Of a stretch of 64,000 bases of DNA, positions 14,462 to 26,200 are shown in pieces. This stretch comes from Holtermannia corniformis. Lineage: Eukaryota > Basidiomycota > Tremellomycetes > Holtermanniales. The notes beneath the pieces were generated by a model. That model made no database searches. It was given only the letters and a program-made list of their open reading frames with translations, and was not told the DNA's origin. The stretch's first letter is position 1. The number at the start of each line of letters is the position of its first letter. The stretch lies in the NCBI GenBank assembly GCA_001599935.1, contig BCIJ01000017.1:133847-197846 (forward strand). The letters are read 5' to 3'. A program made the position numbers and the translations under genes.

Positions 14462-14463
14462 TA

Positions 14464-14883
14464 CCAAAGAGCGTCGCTAGGGGAAAGTGTGGTCGTTACA
14501 GTACACTGCTCTTGTCACTCGTGCTTTGTTTTCTGAGCGCTATCACGGTGCCGACCCTGAGTGCGACTACGCGAGGGGCGATGCGGTGCGTCGCCCGGAT
14601 TTCGACTGCGCTGAAAATAGCGGCCGATCGAGAGAAAGCAGCCACGCGCTCGGCAACGCTGCCACGCGACGGCAAGGTGAAACGTCGCCACCGGGTGTCG
14701 GACCGTGGATCACGATAAGTTGACCATGCAGTCGACTGAACCGTGCTCACCAGGCCGATCGCAGGACAAGCAAAGCGGCGTCGAGGCTGGAGAGTGTAAA
14801 AAGGAAAAGCTTGGTCTGCTGAGACTGCGCTACCTCGAGGTGCTCGGCCTGCTTCCCGTAACACGTTAGAGGCGTCCGGCACC
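14464..14883. other. intergenic, displaced chitin-deacetylase and PRO1 upstream DNA
   Basis: About 420 bp between the transposon and the glutamate kinase gene. Before the insertion this stretch would have been the shared divergent promoter of chitin deacetylase and PRO1. No gene or clear site seen. Confidence 0.5.
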
Positions 14884-16811
14884 ATGACGTCCACCGTAAG
14901 TTGGCCCATTGGCGTGACCTGCGCACGGGTGACTCACCGTGGTGCAGCCCAGCAGCAGTAAATCCAAGACGATTGTCATCAAGCTTGGTACGATCCATGA
15001 ATTCGCACCGTTCAGGCGCAGCAGCTGATGCATTGCAGGCACGTCATCCATCATCTCGGCAACTCCACCCTTCATCCCTCATCTCTCCCTGCTCTCATCC
15101 ATCGTCGAAACAGTATGCTCGCTCAGAGCTCTTGGTCATCAGGTGGTGCTTGTGTCTTCTGGCGCGATCGGTGTCGGACTCCGTCGTATGGCACTGAAAG
15201 AGCGTGGCAAAGGGTTGAGTCAGAAGCAGGTTAGGTCAAAGTGCATGTCACGGGCAGGAGCTGACGCTACCATCAGGCTCTAGCAGCGATCGGTCAAGGC
15301 CGACTGATAGCGCTGTGGGACAACTTGTTCTCACAAGTCGATCAGCCGATCGCACAGATCTTGCTCACGCGCATGGACATTTCCGACGTACGGTGCCGAG
15401 TTCGATAGGGCTGCAGGTATACTGATCGGCACGCAGAGGACGCGCTACCTCAACGCTCAGAACACTTTCATCGAGCTACTCCACATGGGTGTTGTCCCGA
15501 TCGTCAACGAGAACGACACCGTCTCCGTCTCGGTGCGTAGGATCCTGCAGTCTGAGCGTCGGTCACTCTCGCTGATCCATTGCGATCCATTGCAGGAAAT
15601 CAAGTTTGGCGATAACGACACGCTGTCGGCCATCACATCTAATATTGTCCATGCCGACTATCTCTTTTTGTTGACTGACGTCGAATGCTTGTAAGCTGAC
15701 TGATCGCGCTCGAGTCGCAGCACTGACGTGGCAGGTACACGGACAATCCACGAACAAACCCAGATGCCAAGCCAGTACGGATCGTAAAGGACATTGACAA
15801 GGTTAAACAGCAAGGTTCGACGCTCAGTGATCGGGTGCGAGCTCTGCTGACGGCCTTTCACAGTTTCAACAGCCACTCTCGGCACATCACTCGGAACCGG
15901 CGGCATGTCTACAAAGTTGATCGCTGCAGAGCTCGCAACCGCAGCGGGCGTCACGACGTTTGTAATGCATTCAGGCAAAGTGGCGGATATCTTTCAAATC
16001 ATCGACGAGAGCGTGGCCGAGGGCGAGGGGCCGCTGTGTACCCGGTTTGAGAGCAAGGAGACGGTGCTGAAGGAGTGAGTCACTACGTGATGGCGACTGA
16101 GAAGCAGTACTGAGTACTATCAGTCGGAAATGGTGGATTGCGCACGGTTTGCACTCTGCTGGGACATTGGTGTAAGTCGCTCATCTCAGGGACGGGTCTT
16201 TCGTCAGCAAGCTGACGAGAGCAGGATCGACGAGGGAGCATACCGCGCCATTCGGCGACGAGAGTCCGGCGGTCGTCTTCTTCCCGCTGGCGTGCTCCGC
16301 GTCATCGGCACATTTGCATCGCACCAAGCCGTCAAACTCGTCGTACGCCGTCGGCGCAAACCACTCCAATCACCGGATCAAGTCGCGCTCGCAATGTCCG
16401 ATATCGACGAGACGCCTGCGCATTCGATCCAGCCCAGTCCACGAGCGTACCCGCAACCAGATACACCGAGTATCATGCCGGCCCTCAGTCTGTCTTCGTC
16501 TATCGCGTCGCTGGATCCGTTGTCGAGGAGCATGCCGCCCAGTCCAATGGTGCACGGCATTGCTAGGTTGACGACAAACAGTTTAAAAGATGGAGACGAG
16601 TGGGAGGAGCTCGAGGTCGGCAAGGGGCTGGCGCAGTACAACTCGAGTGAAATCGAGCGCATCAAGGGGATGAAGAGGTGCGTTGACGAAGCTAACCGTG
16701 CAGGAGTCGATGCTGACGTGTGACAGCTCAAACATCGAGCAAATCCTGGGCTACTCGGAGACGGACCATGTTGTGGAATCCATCGCGTTTGTGGGCGCCG
16801 TCCCTATCTAG
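14884..16811 (+). CDS. PRO1: glutamate 5-kinase (first step of proline synthesis)
   Basis: Phosphorylates glutamate to gamma-glutamyl phosphate in the cytosol. After a short leader (MTSTPSSS), the amino-acid-kinase fold begins [12 protein letters not shown], followed by [62 protein letters not shown] and the GGMSTK substrate loop. A C-terminal PUA domain follows ([13 protein letters not shown] ... [15 protein letters not shown]). A Ser/Pro-rich insertion of roughly 85 residues splits the PUA domain. At least eight introns; the start is fixed by splicing of ATGACGTCCACC to the next exon in phase. Stop TAG at 16811. Confidence 0.95.
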
Positions 16812-17048
16812 GCTGCTGCATGGCATTGTGTGATCCCCTGTGTCCAATCCTCGGCGCCACAGCCAAAGTCAATGCAATTTGTCGCGGACAAGGCAATCCC
16901 ACCCAATGTTTGTTCCTTTGTGAGAGCGCTCAAAGGTGGAGACTGTCGCGCTCCGACTCCCATTGTCAAACGCTTCGGAGGGCGCCGAACCGCTTCAAAG
17001 CACACTAACGGAGGCCACCTTGTCCTGTACAGCAACGACGAAGGCAGA

Positions 17049-20000
17049 ATGTCAGAGCAACAGCCGATGGACGTCGACGCGCCAGAGCCAGTGGCAGCTG
17101 CTCAGACGGACCACAGTTCAAGCGCACCGGCCGACGCAACAGCCGAAGAGCTCGTGCCGGCGTCGAATGTAACGGAGCCAGGCTCAGAGGCCCAGCCTGT
17201 GGCGGGTCCGGCTCCCATCAGGGAAGACACCCCCGAGATGGCCACAGCCACGCCGCTACCTACACAAACGACTGCAGAGCAATTCGCACTGTTCAACGCA
17301 CCCGTCGCTCAGCCGTACCGAAGTCCGATCGAAGCTCCGGCTGTGCCCCAGCCTGCTCCAGCCGCCAGCCCGACCCCGGCTACTGCTGCGACCCAATCAC
17401 CTGTTGCCGAGACGCAGCTCGTGGCTGCAACCAGCAGCACCGACGCCGTCTTGTCGCCCAGGATCCCACGCATGTTCCGCACAGGCTACATCTACGACAC
17501 AATCATGATGCTCCATTGTCAAGATGGCTACATGCCGACGCACGATGCCGACGCCTCGGGCGACGGCCATCCCGAAGAACCGATGCGGATCAAGCGGATC
17601 TTTGCCAAACTTGCGGCCGCGGGTTTGATCTCGCGCATGAAAAAGCTCGAAAGCAGAAATGTGTCAATGGAGGAGGTCATGATGGTCCATACAGAGGACC
17701 ACTGGGACAAGGTGCAATCGACAGAGTGTGCGTGGACTCGCAGCGTTGCTCGTAGGCCGTGTCGCTGATGCGTCACCGGCAGTTCTCGACGACGAGACGA
17801 TCCAACTCACAAAAGCCTACTATGATCAACTCTCGCTCTACGTCAACCGCCAGACGGCCGTCTGTGCTCGCCTCTCGTGCGGTGGCGTGATCCAGTCGTG
17901 TCTTGCCGTTTGCCGTCAAGAAGTACGCAATGCGTTTGCAATCGTCCGCCCACCAGGTCACCATGCCGAGCCCGATGAGCACATGGGCTTCTGCTTCTAC
18001 AACAACGTCGCCGTTGCCGCAAAGGTCGTGATCGCTGAAAAGTTAGCCAAGAAGGTGCTCATCTTGGACTGGCAAGTCGACGTGCAGCATGTGCCATACT
18101 GTAGTCCTGACATCTATCTCAGGGACGTACACCATGGCAATGGTACCCAACGCGCGTTCTGGGACGATCCAGACGTGCTGTACATCTCGATCCACCGACA
18201 CGATGGCGGCCGGTTTTATCCCACAAGTGACTTTGGTGCGCTCGACATGGTTGGTGTTGGCGCTGGCCAGGGCAAGTGAGTCAAAGACCAAGCCGTCCGG
18301 CATGATACTAACGAAAACGCAAGGAGCGTCAACATCCCTTGGCCATCAGCCGGGTTCGGTGATCACGATTACATCTATGCCTTTCAGAAGATTGTCATGC
18401 CGATTGCATACGAGTTTGCGCCTGATCTCGTCATCAGTCAGTGGTTGGCATCGTAATCCTTGACCCTTGCTGACTATGTCAGTCTCCGCTGGTTTCGACG
18501 CCGCCGTTGGCGACACACTGGGAGGTTGTCTGGTAACACCTGCCGCGTACGGACACATGACGCATATGCTCTGTGCTCTTGCTGGCGGCAAAGTCGTGGT
18601 CGCGCTCGAAGTCAGCACGAACGCCTGTGCCGTTGGAATTGGACTGACACATATTAGGGCGGTTACAACCTCGATGCCATCTCCAACTCGGCTCTCGCCG
18701 TAGCCAGTGTGCTGCTTGGCGAGACGCCAGACGAACTCGGTGTTCTTGAAGCTTCCGAAGTCGCCACAGAAGTCATCTACCAGGTCGCCAAAGCTCAAAG
18801 TCCATACTGGAAGAGTATCGACGTCAAGGCTTGTGAGCCGCCAGAAGGTGTGTACTGGCAGGCGGCATCTTTGCTGGCGTTGCTGACGACCCCAAGTCGG
18901 ATCTGACGAACCGGACTCGGTCATCTCCATTCCTGATCTCCTCAAGATCCACCGCGCTCATCATCTCTACCAAAAGCATGGGTTGTTCCAGATCCCACTT
19001 GCGCATCCTAGTTTGGAGCAGAGCTTCTCAGGCCAAATCATCTGCAAGTGCGTTCTGCCAAAGCACATCGTGCGAGATGACTGACAGGTGATTGACAGTG
19101 AAGGTGTCTATGATGTCGGCAAGACCGGTACTCTTGTTGTCTTCGTGCATGACTTGTCAGTCTCGATGAAGCCCTGGGTTTGGACTGACATCATGCAGTG
19201 GCAACTTGCGAGTCGAGACTGTGGGCGTGCAGTCGACAGATGTGCACCTCACAAACTCGTACCTGGTCAGTCAGCAAACCCCGCCCATAATCCAGGCTAA
19301 TACCGGCCACAGCTCGACACTTCGGACAAGTTGATCGACTGGATCCAAGACGAGGGTTACAATGTGATCGACGTCAACGTGCTGCGGCAGCTTCCGACCC
19401 AATTCGCTTCGGTGCGTGTTGCTGCTATCATACCACGCTTCATATTCACAATGCCTAGACTGGACCTCGGATGGTGGTCAAGAATGGACCACCACTCGAC
19501 GGGCAGCTCATGAACTACCTCTGGGACAACTACATTGAGTGCGTATCATTCGTCTGGGTCCTTTTCGGCATGTGACCTTTGCTCACTTGGCCCAGGCTGT
19601 CAGAGGCCAGTAACATCGTGCTGATCGGTCATGGTACGGGATGCGCGGCTGTAATGGAACTTGTAAACCAGCGCGGTAGGTTTTGCTGGTGTAGTCTACA
19701 CATTGCTGAAACGTATTCAATAGACATTGAGCGCAAGGTCAAGGCCGTCGTGCAAGTCGGAGGCTTGCACTCGTTTGTGCGGATTGATCCTCAGAACACT
19801 GAGAAGCGGGAGTGGTTCCGCGGAGTGAGTTGAAACGAACAACGCTCGCATTACTGACAACCCTTCAGGTGAACCGCATTTTCCTGCCCGCTACGCACCC
19901 TATCCTCGGGGATGACAAAGTCCGGAAGAGGCTTGGTGGTCAGATCATTGCGTCAAGTGAGTTGGCTGCCCTCCTTCGCCGCCCTTGCTGATGTCTGCAG

Positions 20001-20155
20001 CCCAAGAAAAGGTCGTCAACGTACTGAACCAGTGCCTACCGCAGATCAAGGAGTTTGTGGCTACTAAAGTGCCGCGCAAACCACTGCAGCCCATCCAAAG
20101 CGATCGCCCCTCTGCGGCCGATATCCAGTTGGCGCCTATAGCCACAAACGCCTGA
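17049..20155 (+). CDS. HDA1: class II histone deacetylase with Arb2 domain (Hda1/Clr3)
   Basis: Zinc-dependent deacetylase acting on histone tails in the nucleus, linked to gene silencing. The first 150 residues are low-complexity (Ala/Pro/Thr/Gln). The catalytic domain shows [16 protein letters not shown] (general-base His pair), [13 protein letters not shown] (zinc-ligand Asp and His), [25 protein letters not shown] (zinc-ligand Asp) and [14 protein letters not shown]. The C-terminal half after about residue 600 matches an Arb2 alpha/beta-hydrolase-like domain (for example [16 protein letters not shown]), the architecture of Hda1 and Clr3. The metal-site exon boundary uses a GC-AG intron at 18072-18122. 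The ATG at 17049 opens the exon; upstream in-frame codons have no support. Stop TGA at 20155. It converges on the membrane-protein gene, 50 bp away. Confidence 0.93.
18072..18122 (+). other. GC-AG intron in HDA1
   Basis: A 51 nt intron starting GCAAGT, with branch CTGAC and ending CTCAG. Splicing gives TG-G GAC GTA CAC CAT (W-D-V-H-H), the invariant zinc-binding motif. No GT donor nearby keeps this frame. Confidence 0.85.
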
Positions 20156-20205
20156 AATCCGCCTAGCACCTAGCTGTTGTACATCATTATACATTGCATA
20201 TCTGC

Positions 20206-22756
20206 TCAATGGGCTGTGACCCGAATGTGCGGGACATCACCGGGCGCTGTCGGGAATTGAAGAGCGTCTAGCGTGTGCAGATCCTCGTACGAGTCGTATG
20301 CGTCGTGGTCTTCGAGTGTGTAGTTGTCGTCAAAGGACAAAAAGTCGTCTGGACTGTCGTACCAGTCGAGCGCAGGCTGGTAGTAGTCCAGAGAGTACCG
20401 CCCCGTGCGCTCCGGGTTGTAGTCGAAGGAATCGAACGAGTCCAAAGAATCGATGCTGTCATGGTAGGCCTGCTCGGAGAGGCCGAGTGGACTACCTAGC
20501 GCGGTGATCTCCTCGACCTCGACATTCTTGTCAATGGCCTCCGCAATTTCTGAGACAGAGTCAAGCTTGCGCTTGAGCATGTCATACATGGCTGCCACGG
20601 GCGGCCCCTCCGCTGCTTCACCGGATGCAGGTGGTGGAGTCAAGTCGGAGGAGTCTTGAGTGACAATGATCGCCGGCGGCGATGGCGGAGCCTGCGTTTC
20701 GATAGCTTGCAAGGCGTGCAGTGGTGCCTCGTTGTCCTTCGCTTCGCGTGTTTCGTCAAGTGACCCTTGTGAGACTTTTGGTCGGAGCACCAACGTCGCG
20801 ACTTGAGTGCGCGGTGAGACTGGTTCCGCGCCTGCTGAGTCCACTAGAGAATGCGCCTGCGTGACACACTTGGCAAGGTCATTTGCGACGGGCGTCTTGG
20901 CGTGCACTGAGGCGATGCCAGAAAGCTGCTTGAAAGCTTCAACCGCTTCCGCATCTGCAGTCATCCTTTGCAGGGCAAGGATGACCTTACCCGACGGTTG
21001 CAGACTCATCGTGCGACCAACAGCTGTCCTGAGCAAACTGATGCTCTTGACTGAATGAACAGACGAGTGCGAGTGCGATCTTGGGCGCTGTTTAATTTTG
21101 CTCGCAGTTTGAGGCGACATTGTTGGAGACCTGCACGCCCCGGGAGGGCCCGAGAGGTCCACGAAATCCTCCTGCGTGGGTGTCCGCGGCTCCGAATCCG
21201 CTTGAGACAGCGTTGTCTGTGAGTCAGAGGAGGAGAGGGATGACAAGCCAGATGCGGTCGAGGACCTCGAGTAATACGACGACGACAACGAGGAGAGCAC
21301 AGAGTCCATCGCCTCTGAGCGCACCGAGCCAGTGTATCGCCGTATGCCATCGATACTATCTGATTCAGACATGACGGCACGAGGCGGGACCACGGGCATC
21401 GAGTGCGAATCGACAGCGTCGTCTTCGTCTGCAACAGCGGCCTCGGTGAGGGTAGTAGCATTGCGCTGTCGCGCTAGCTCCGATAGGAAAATGCCGGAGG
21501 ATTGCCTTGCAGCTTCAATTGATCGCGTCGGGGCTGCGGCAAAGGAGGCCATGGACGCCGAGGACGTCGACACGGCGATCCGGTGGAGGTTCGACGGCTC
21601 CGCCGCATGGTATGCGCTGCCAGTGGTGGCGAGTTCATAACGAGTGACATGTTCTCGCCGACCGAACAAGGCGTCTTCGGGTCCAAACAGGCGATTTGTC
21701 GCAATCTGGACGGCGATATAGCTTGCAGAATTCGTAGGGATGACTTGAGAAGAGTCGGCAGGAGGTTCGCGAGCTGTGACCGGGGTACCCAGCCGGGCTT
21801 GCCCTGTCAAGGAAGGGGACAAGGTGGGGGTTGCTGAACGAGAAGCAGGCTCTGAACTTGGACCGATCGAGGATCCACCTTTGCAGCGTGACGACGGGCT
21901 GTCGAATCCTTCGCTATCATAAGTGATCTTCTGTAACGCGCCTTTCGCCTTGCTTATTTGCCGCCGTCGATAGACCACACCGGCCCAGCCTGCGATACCG
22001 AGCAGAAGCAACCCCACGAATACAGAAAGCGCAATGGATGTCGCATAAATCGGGTCCATGGGGGTCATGTGAGGCGACGAAGCCACGACATCGTCCGTCG
22101 GCGTGGGGGAGGCAGGTAGAACAGGCGATGACATGGTGGGAGAACCGAGGACAGGCGATTCTGGCAATGATCGATCTTGGGGCCCAAATTGACCACCGAC
22201 GCCAAGACTTGGTGATTGGGGTTGGGATGGCATCTCACCGAGGCCAAAGGCGCGCAAGGCTAATCGCCGCTTCTTCAGCATACGTAGATGGTGTGCTGGT
22301 GAGATGTGAGCCATTGGCAAGACTGGCGTGGAAGGCTGATGGTTTGCTAGTCGGGGAGAGCGCGGCTGCGTCAATGGTTCGCGAAAGGTCCGGCGCGTGC
22401 CGATGTACCGTGGGCCTGAGTGGGGTTCTCCGAAGCCTGTCGACGATGCTGATAAAGAGACAACATGGTCGCCGAGTGGACTTCGGGGCGGCAAGTGCCC
22501 TCCTAGGCCTCGAACGCGAGCTTCACCGGCACGTGAGATTGTCGATCTGAAATGGTCAGGACTGCTTCATGGAGGTGGCCGACACTTACTGTTCTCTTTG
22601 TACTCCGGCGAGGCCTAGTCCGAGTCCGATGCCCAACCCACTCGGCTCCTGAGGTCGCGAGCTGCGATCACTTTGAGCGGGAGGATCGGCATAGAAACCA
22701 CTACGATGCCTTGTCCTGGAGCGCGGTCGTGTCGAGGTCATCCTGCTGCGATCCAT
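20206..22756 (-). CDS. unknown single-pass membrane protein, Ser-rich
   Basis: Not recognised. The main exon (22546-20206) encodes more than 750 residues; a first exon at 22756-22590 joins in phase through a 43 nt intron (22589-22547, donor GTAAGT), giving a start MDRSRMTSTRPRSR. The N-terminal region is Arg/Ser/Pro-rich and has no signal peptide. A single hydrophobic helix lies about 200 residues in (ALSVFVGLLLLGIAGWAGVV), followed by the basic stop-transfer YRRRQISKAK. The long C-terminal part is Ser/Thr-rich, with several serine runs, and ends in an acidic Asp/Tyr/Ser-rich tail (repeated DSLDSFD-type units and DDYTLEDHDAYDSYEDL-like sequence). The layout resembles a membrane-anchored signalling or adhesion protein, but no family can be named. 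Confidence 0.75.
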
Positions 22757-23237
22757 TCTGTGGTAAGGTTGAGAGCAGCTCAGATGTCAGTAGCGGCGTG
22801 CATCATCCTGGCCCACTGAACTGGTCCCCAAGCGTCGATCGCCGCGCACAAACAAACACAAGGAAATTAGTAACCACGCCCTAGTTAGTATCTGAACACC
22901 CGAATCAGCAGATCATCATCAAAGACCATCAGTAAAGCATGTCGACCGTATCACGTCGCCAAACATGAGAGCCAACCCGCACGGCTCATGCGCCGCACGG
23001 GCGCTCAGGGCGAGCCCCTATACCACGTGGTACCGGGCGATTACGTACGCGTGTCCGCATGAGTGTTGCGGAGACGTGATGGGCTCGCGGTAAATCTTCA
23101 CAATCAGTACTATCATCCCAGACGACAACTGTCTGTTGCAGTAAGGGTAGGCTAGGCTACTAAAGGGGAAAGGACTAGTCTTGCTCGTCAAAGGGCTTTG
23201 GTCAGTGTCTAAGGCGATTGCTATTCATCCATAACTG
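22757..23237. promoter_or_regulatory. divergent promoter region, membrane protein / ABC transporter
   Basis: About 480 bp between two divergent start codons. It contains a perfect 12 bp palindrome with an E-box core at 23021-23032. No other gene is visible. Confidence 0.5.
23021..23032. promoter_or_regulatory. perfect palindrome TACCACGTGGTA (E-box core)
   Basis: Twelve bases identical to their reverse complement, with CACGTG at the centre, the core bound by basic helix-loop-helix factors such as Cbf1 or Pho4. It lies in the divergent promoter about 210 bp before the ABC transporter start. Function is inferred from the motif only. Confidence 0.45.
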
Positions 23238-26200
23238 ATGTCGATTAGCTATCCTTGGACTTTGGCGCCCGCCGCAATGTCGGCCTCTACTGAGCAGGCA
23301 GCGTTCGCTGCCGAGTTGATAGGTATCAGTAAGAGTACACAGAAGCAGTATGTCGTCGTCGTCTCCCGCAAGTCACCGATAGCTGACAGGTGTCTGTGCA
23401 GTCCGGCGCCTGTGCTGCTCCGTCACAGTCTGTTTCTACTGCCTATCCTCGCTGGCATCTCTCTCGTCATTCTCATCCTGCGCCTCTCTGTGCCACGTAT
23501 AACTCGCTTGATCCGCCGCCGCCGAGCCAGTCGCTATCAGCCGCTGCTTGTCGATGATGACATCGACGAGCTTGAGCCCCCTCGCGCCGAAGTGTACCAG
23601 CCCTCGCAGGGTCTGGCCTCCGACTTCCGCGCTCACATCCGCTCGCTCCAAGCACTCGGTAAATGGCTCTTTGGGCTGGAGTTGATCCGCCTTTTGGCGA
23701 TCGGGACTCTGTTGGGCTTGAGCATTTATGCCGCCATCCAGGCCGAAAGCCCCGAGCTCGAGGCTAGCGACATCAGCATCAGCAAGAAGTGGGGCGGCAA
23801 GCATCGCAAGCACCGACACAAGAAGCAAAAGCCCGTCCTCGATTACTATACACACCTCGAATGGGAAGAGTTTGGAGTTTGTGGATACTACGTTCGTATT
23901 CACGTCTGATTTACCCCACTAACACGAATAAGACGTACACGCTCTTCGCCTCCTTCCTGCTGCTCACACTCGGAGCCAAGGCACGTCTACGCCGTCATAT
24001 CTCGGTTCACATCGACACCTTGCTTTTCGCTGGCTTCCTGCTATACGCCTACCGAGACATCTTCCCGCTCTTCACCTTTACCATCTACCCATCTGACATA
24101 CCGAACGCCATCACTTGGACTCGTGTGGCTATCCTTACGCTCGCGGCTGTCGTGATCCCACTCATCCGTCCAAGAGTGTACGTGCCCGCGGACCCAGCCA
24201 ATCCAGCGGACGAAAAGGATGTACACCCAGAGCAAACGACGCCATTGATCTCATTCGTGTTCTACGAGTTCATGACGGGCTTGGTCTTGAAGGCGTGGAA
24301 GAAGCCATCGCTGCCGTACGAAGATTTGGTGCGTTTGGATACAGTTGCATCAATGGAGATTGACACTTGGTGCAGCACCCTTTGGCCGACTATGACCGCG
24401 CGTCATTCCTGATGAAGGTCGGTCGAGTCTGCTGCATGGACGTGAGTTGACCACGATCAGAACCACATTCTTCAGCTCGACCCAGTCCGCCGTCGACGCG
24501 CAGGTCTCAAGAACCGTCACCTCTTTATTGGGCTCCTGAGCGTATTCTGGAAGTCGGCCCTCATCATGGGTCCGTGTGCTGTTCAATCGCGCCAGCAAGA
24601 CTGACAGTATATAGCGGGTATGACGGCCATCAAGGCCACTTCCGAGTTCGCCGCGCCCCTGGCTATCAACCGTTTGCTAAAGTAAGCGTCTGCGGCTGAA
24701 CCGGACTTGAAACATTGTTAACTTGGCGGAATAGCTACATTGAGACCCAAGGACACCATGCGCTGTTCAGGCCCATCGTGTGGATTCTCGTCCTCTTCCT
24801 GGGTCGGTTGCGAGCAAATCTTACGTACTGCTGCTGACTCCTTGCTAGGTCCGACCATTGGCTCCCTCGCCATGCAGTTCTACATCTTCACTTCGACTCG
24901 TGCCCTTGTGCGCACCGAGGCGCTCCTGACCCAACTTCTCTTTGACCACTCGCTGCGCATCCGCATGAAGGAAGCGGTCGAAGACGACGTACCCAAGGTT
25001 GATGGAACGGCCACACCTGCTATCCACATCGAGGACACGAGCGACGTGGTAAACGGCCAAGCAACGGCGGAAAGCGGTAACCTAGGTGCTGAGGCTGGTA
25101 ACGGCAGCGCATCCGACGGTAGCTCGACAGAGGTCGCCAGTGCCGAGGAAGGCGCCAAGGGCAAATCTGAGACCGAAGAACCAAAGTCCAAGGGCAAGGG
25201 TACGCGAATCGACATCTTCCATCACAAACGTGCTGAAGTACTGCTCTTAGATATCGTGGGCAAGATCAATGTGCTCATGTCGAGCGATCTGGAGAGCATC
25301 ATTGACGGCCGAGATGTCTTCTTGATCGTCCTGTATGCACCTATCCAGGTGAGCATCTTTGTGGGACTTGCGGACCCAGCAATAACACCTGTCAGGTTGC
25401 ACTTGCTATCTTCACGCTGTACCAGATTCTCAGCTGGAGTACGTTTCGTGTGGCTGCATAAGCCGTGGCTGACATGACAGGCTCCCTGATCGGCATGGCC
25501 GTCATGATCATCACGCTACCCATTCCAGGTAGGTCAAGTCAGGTCCCACTGAGCAGACGGAGCTGAAGGGCCACTAGGATTGATTGCCAAGCGAATGAAC
25601 TCGATCCAACACGCGCTTATGGCTGCGGTATGTGATCTTTGCAAACCACTAGGGTACTGACATGCGGGGAAGACTGACGCTAGGGTGGACACGGTCACCG
25701 AGTGTAAGTGCAAGGATGAATAGTGGTCGAATCACAGAGCTGATAGTATGTAGCCCTCAACGCTGTATGTTTACCGTTGTATCCCAGCACGACATACTCA
25801 CCCGGAACCCTGCCAGATTCGCGTCGTAAAGATGTTTGCGTGGGAAGACAGGATCAAGGAGCGCATCCGTGAGAAGCGCGAGGTCGAACTCGCTTGTATT
25901 AGGCGTAAGAATTGGTTCTCGCTGTAAGTACCGCAGCTGTGACTTTGGACAACGCTCACACATCTACAGCGCATCGTCATCGCTCAATCACATTCTGCCT
26001 GTCTTGGTCATGCTTGCAACGTTCACTGTGTACACCACTGTGGAGAAGAAGTCCTTGACGGCCTCCAAGGGTGAGTCCTGCAACCCCACGCTTCGCAACT
26101 GACATTGCCCTCAAAGTCTTCACCAGTATCACCGTTTTTGAGCTGTTGCGCAACCAAATGCACATGGTGGATAGTAGCTGCGTGGAAGCTGTCCTGTACT

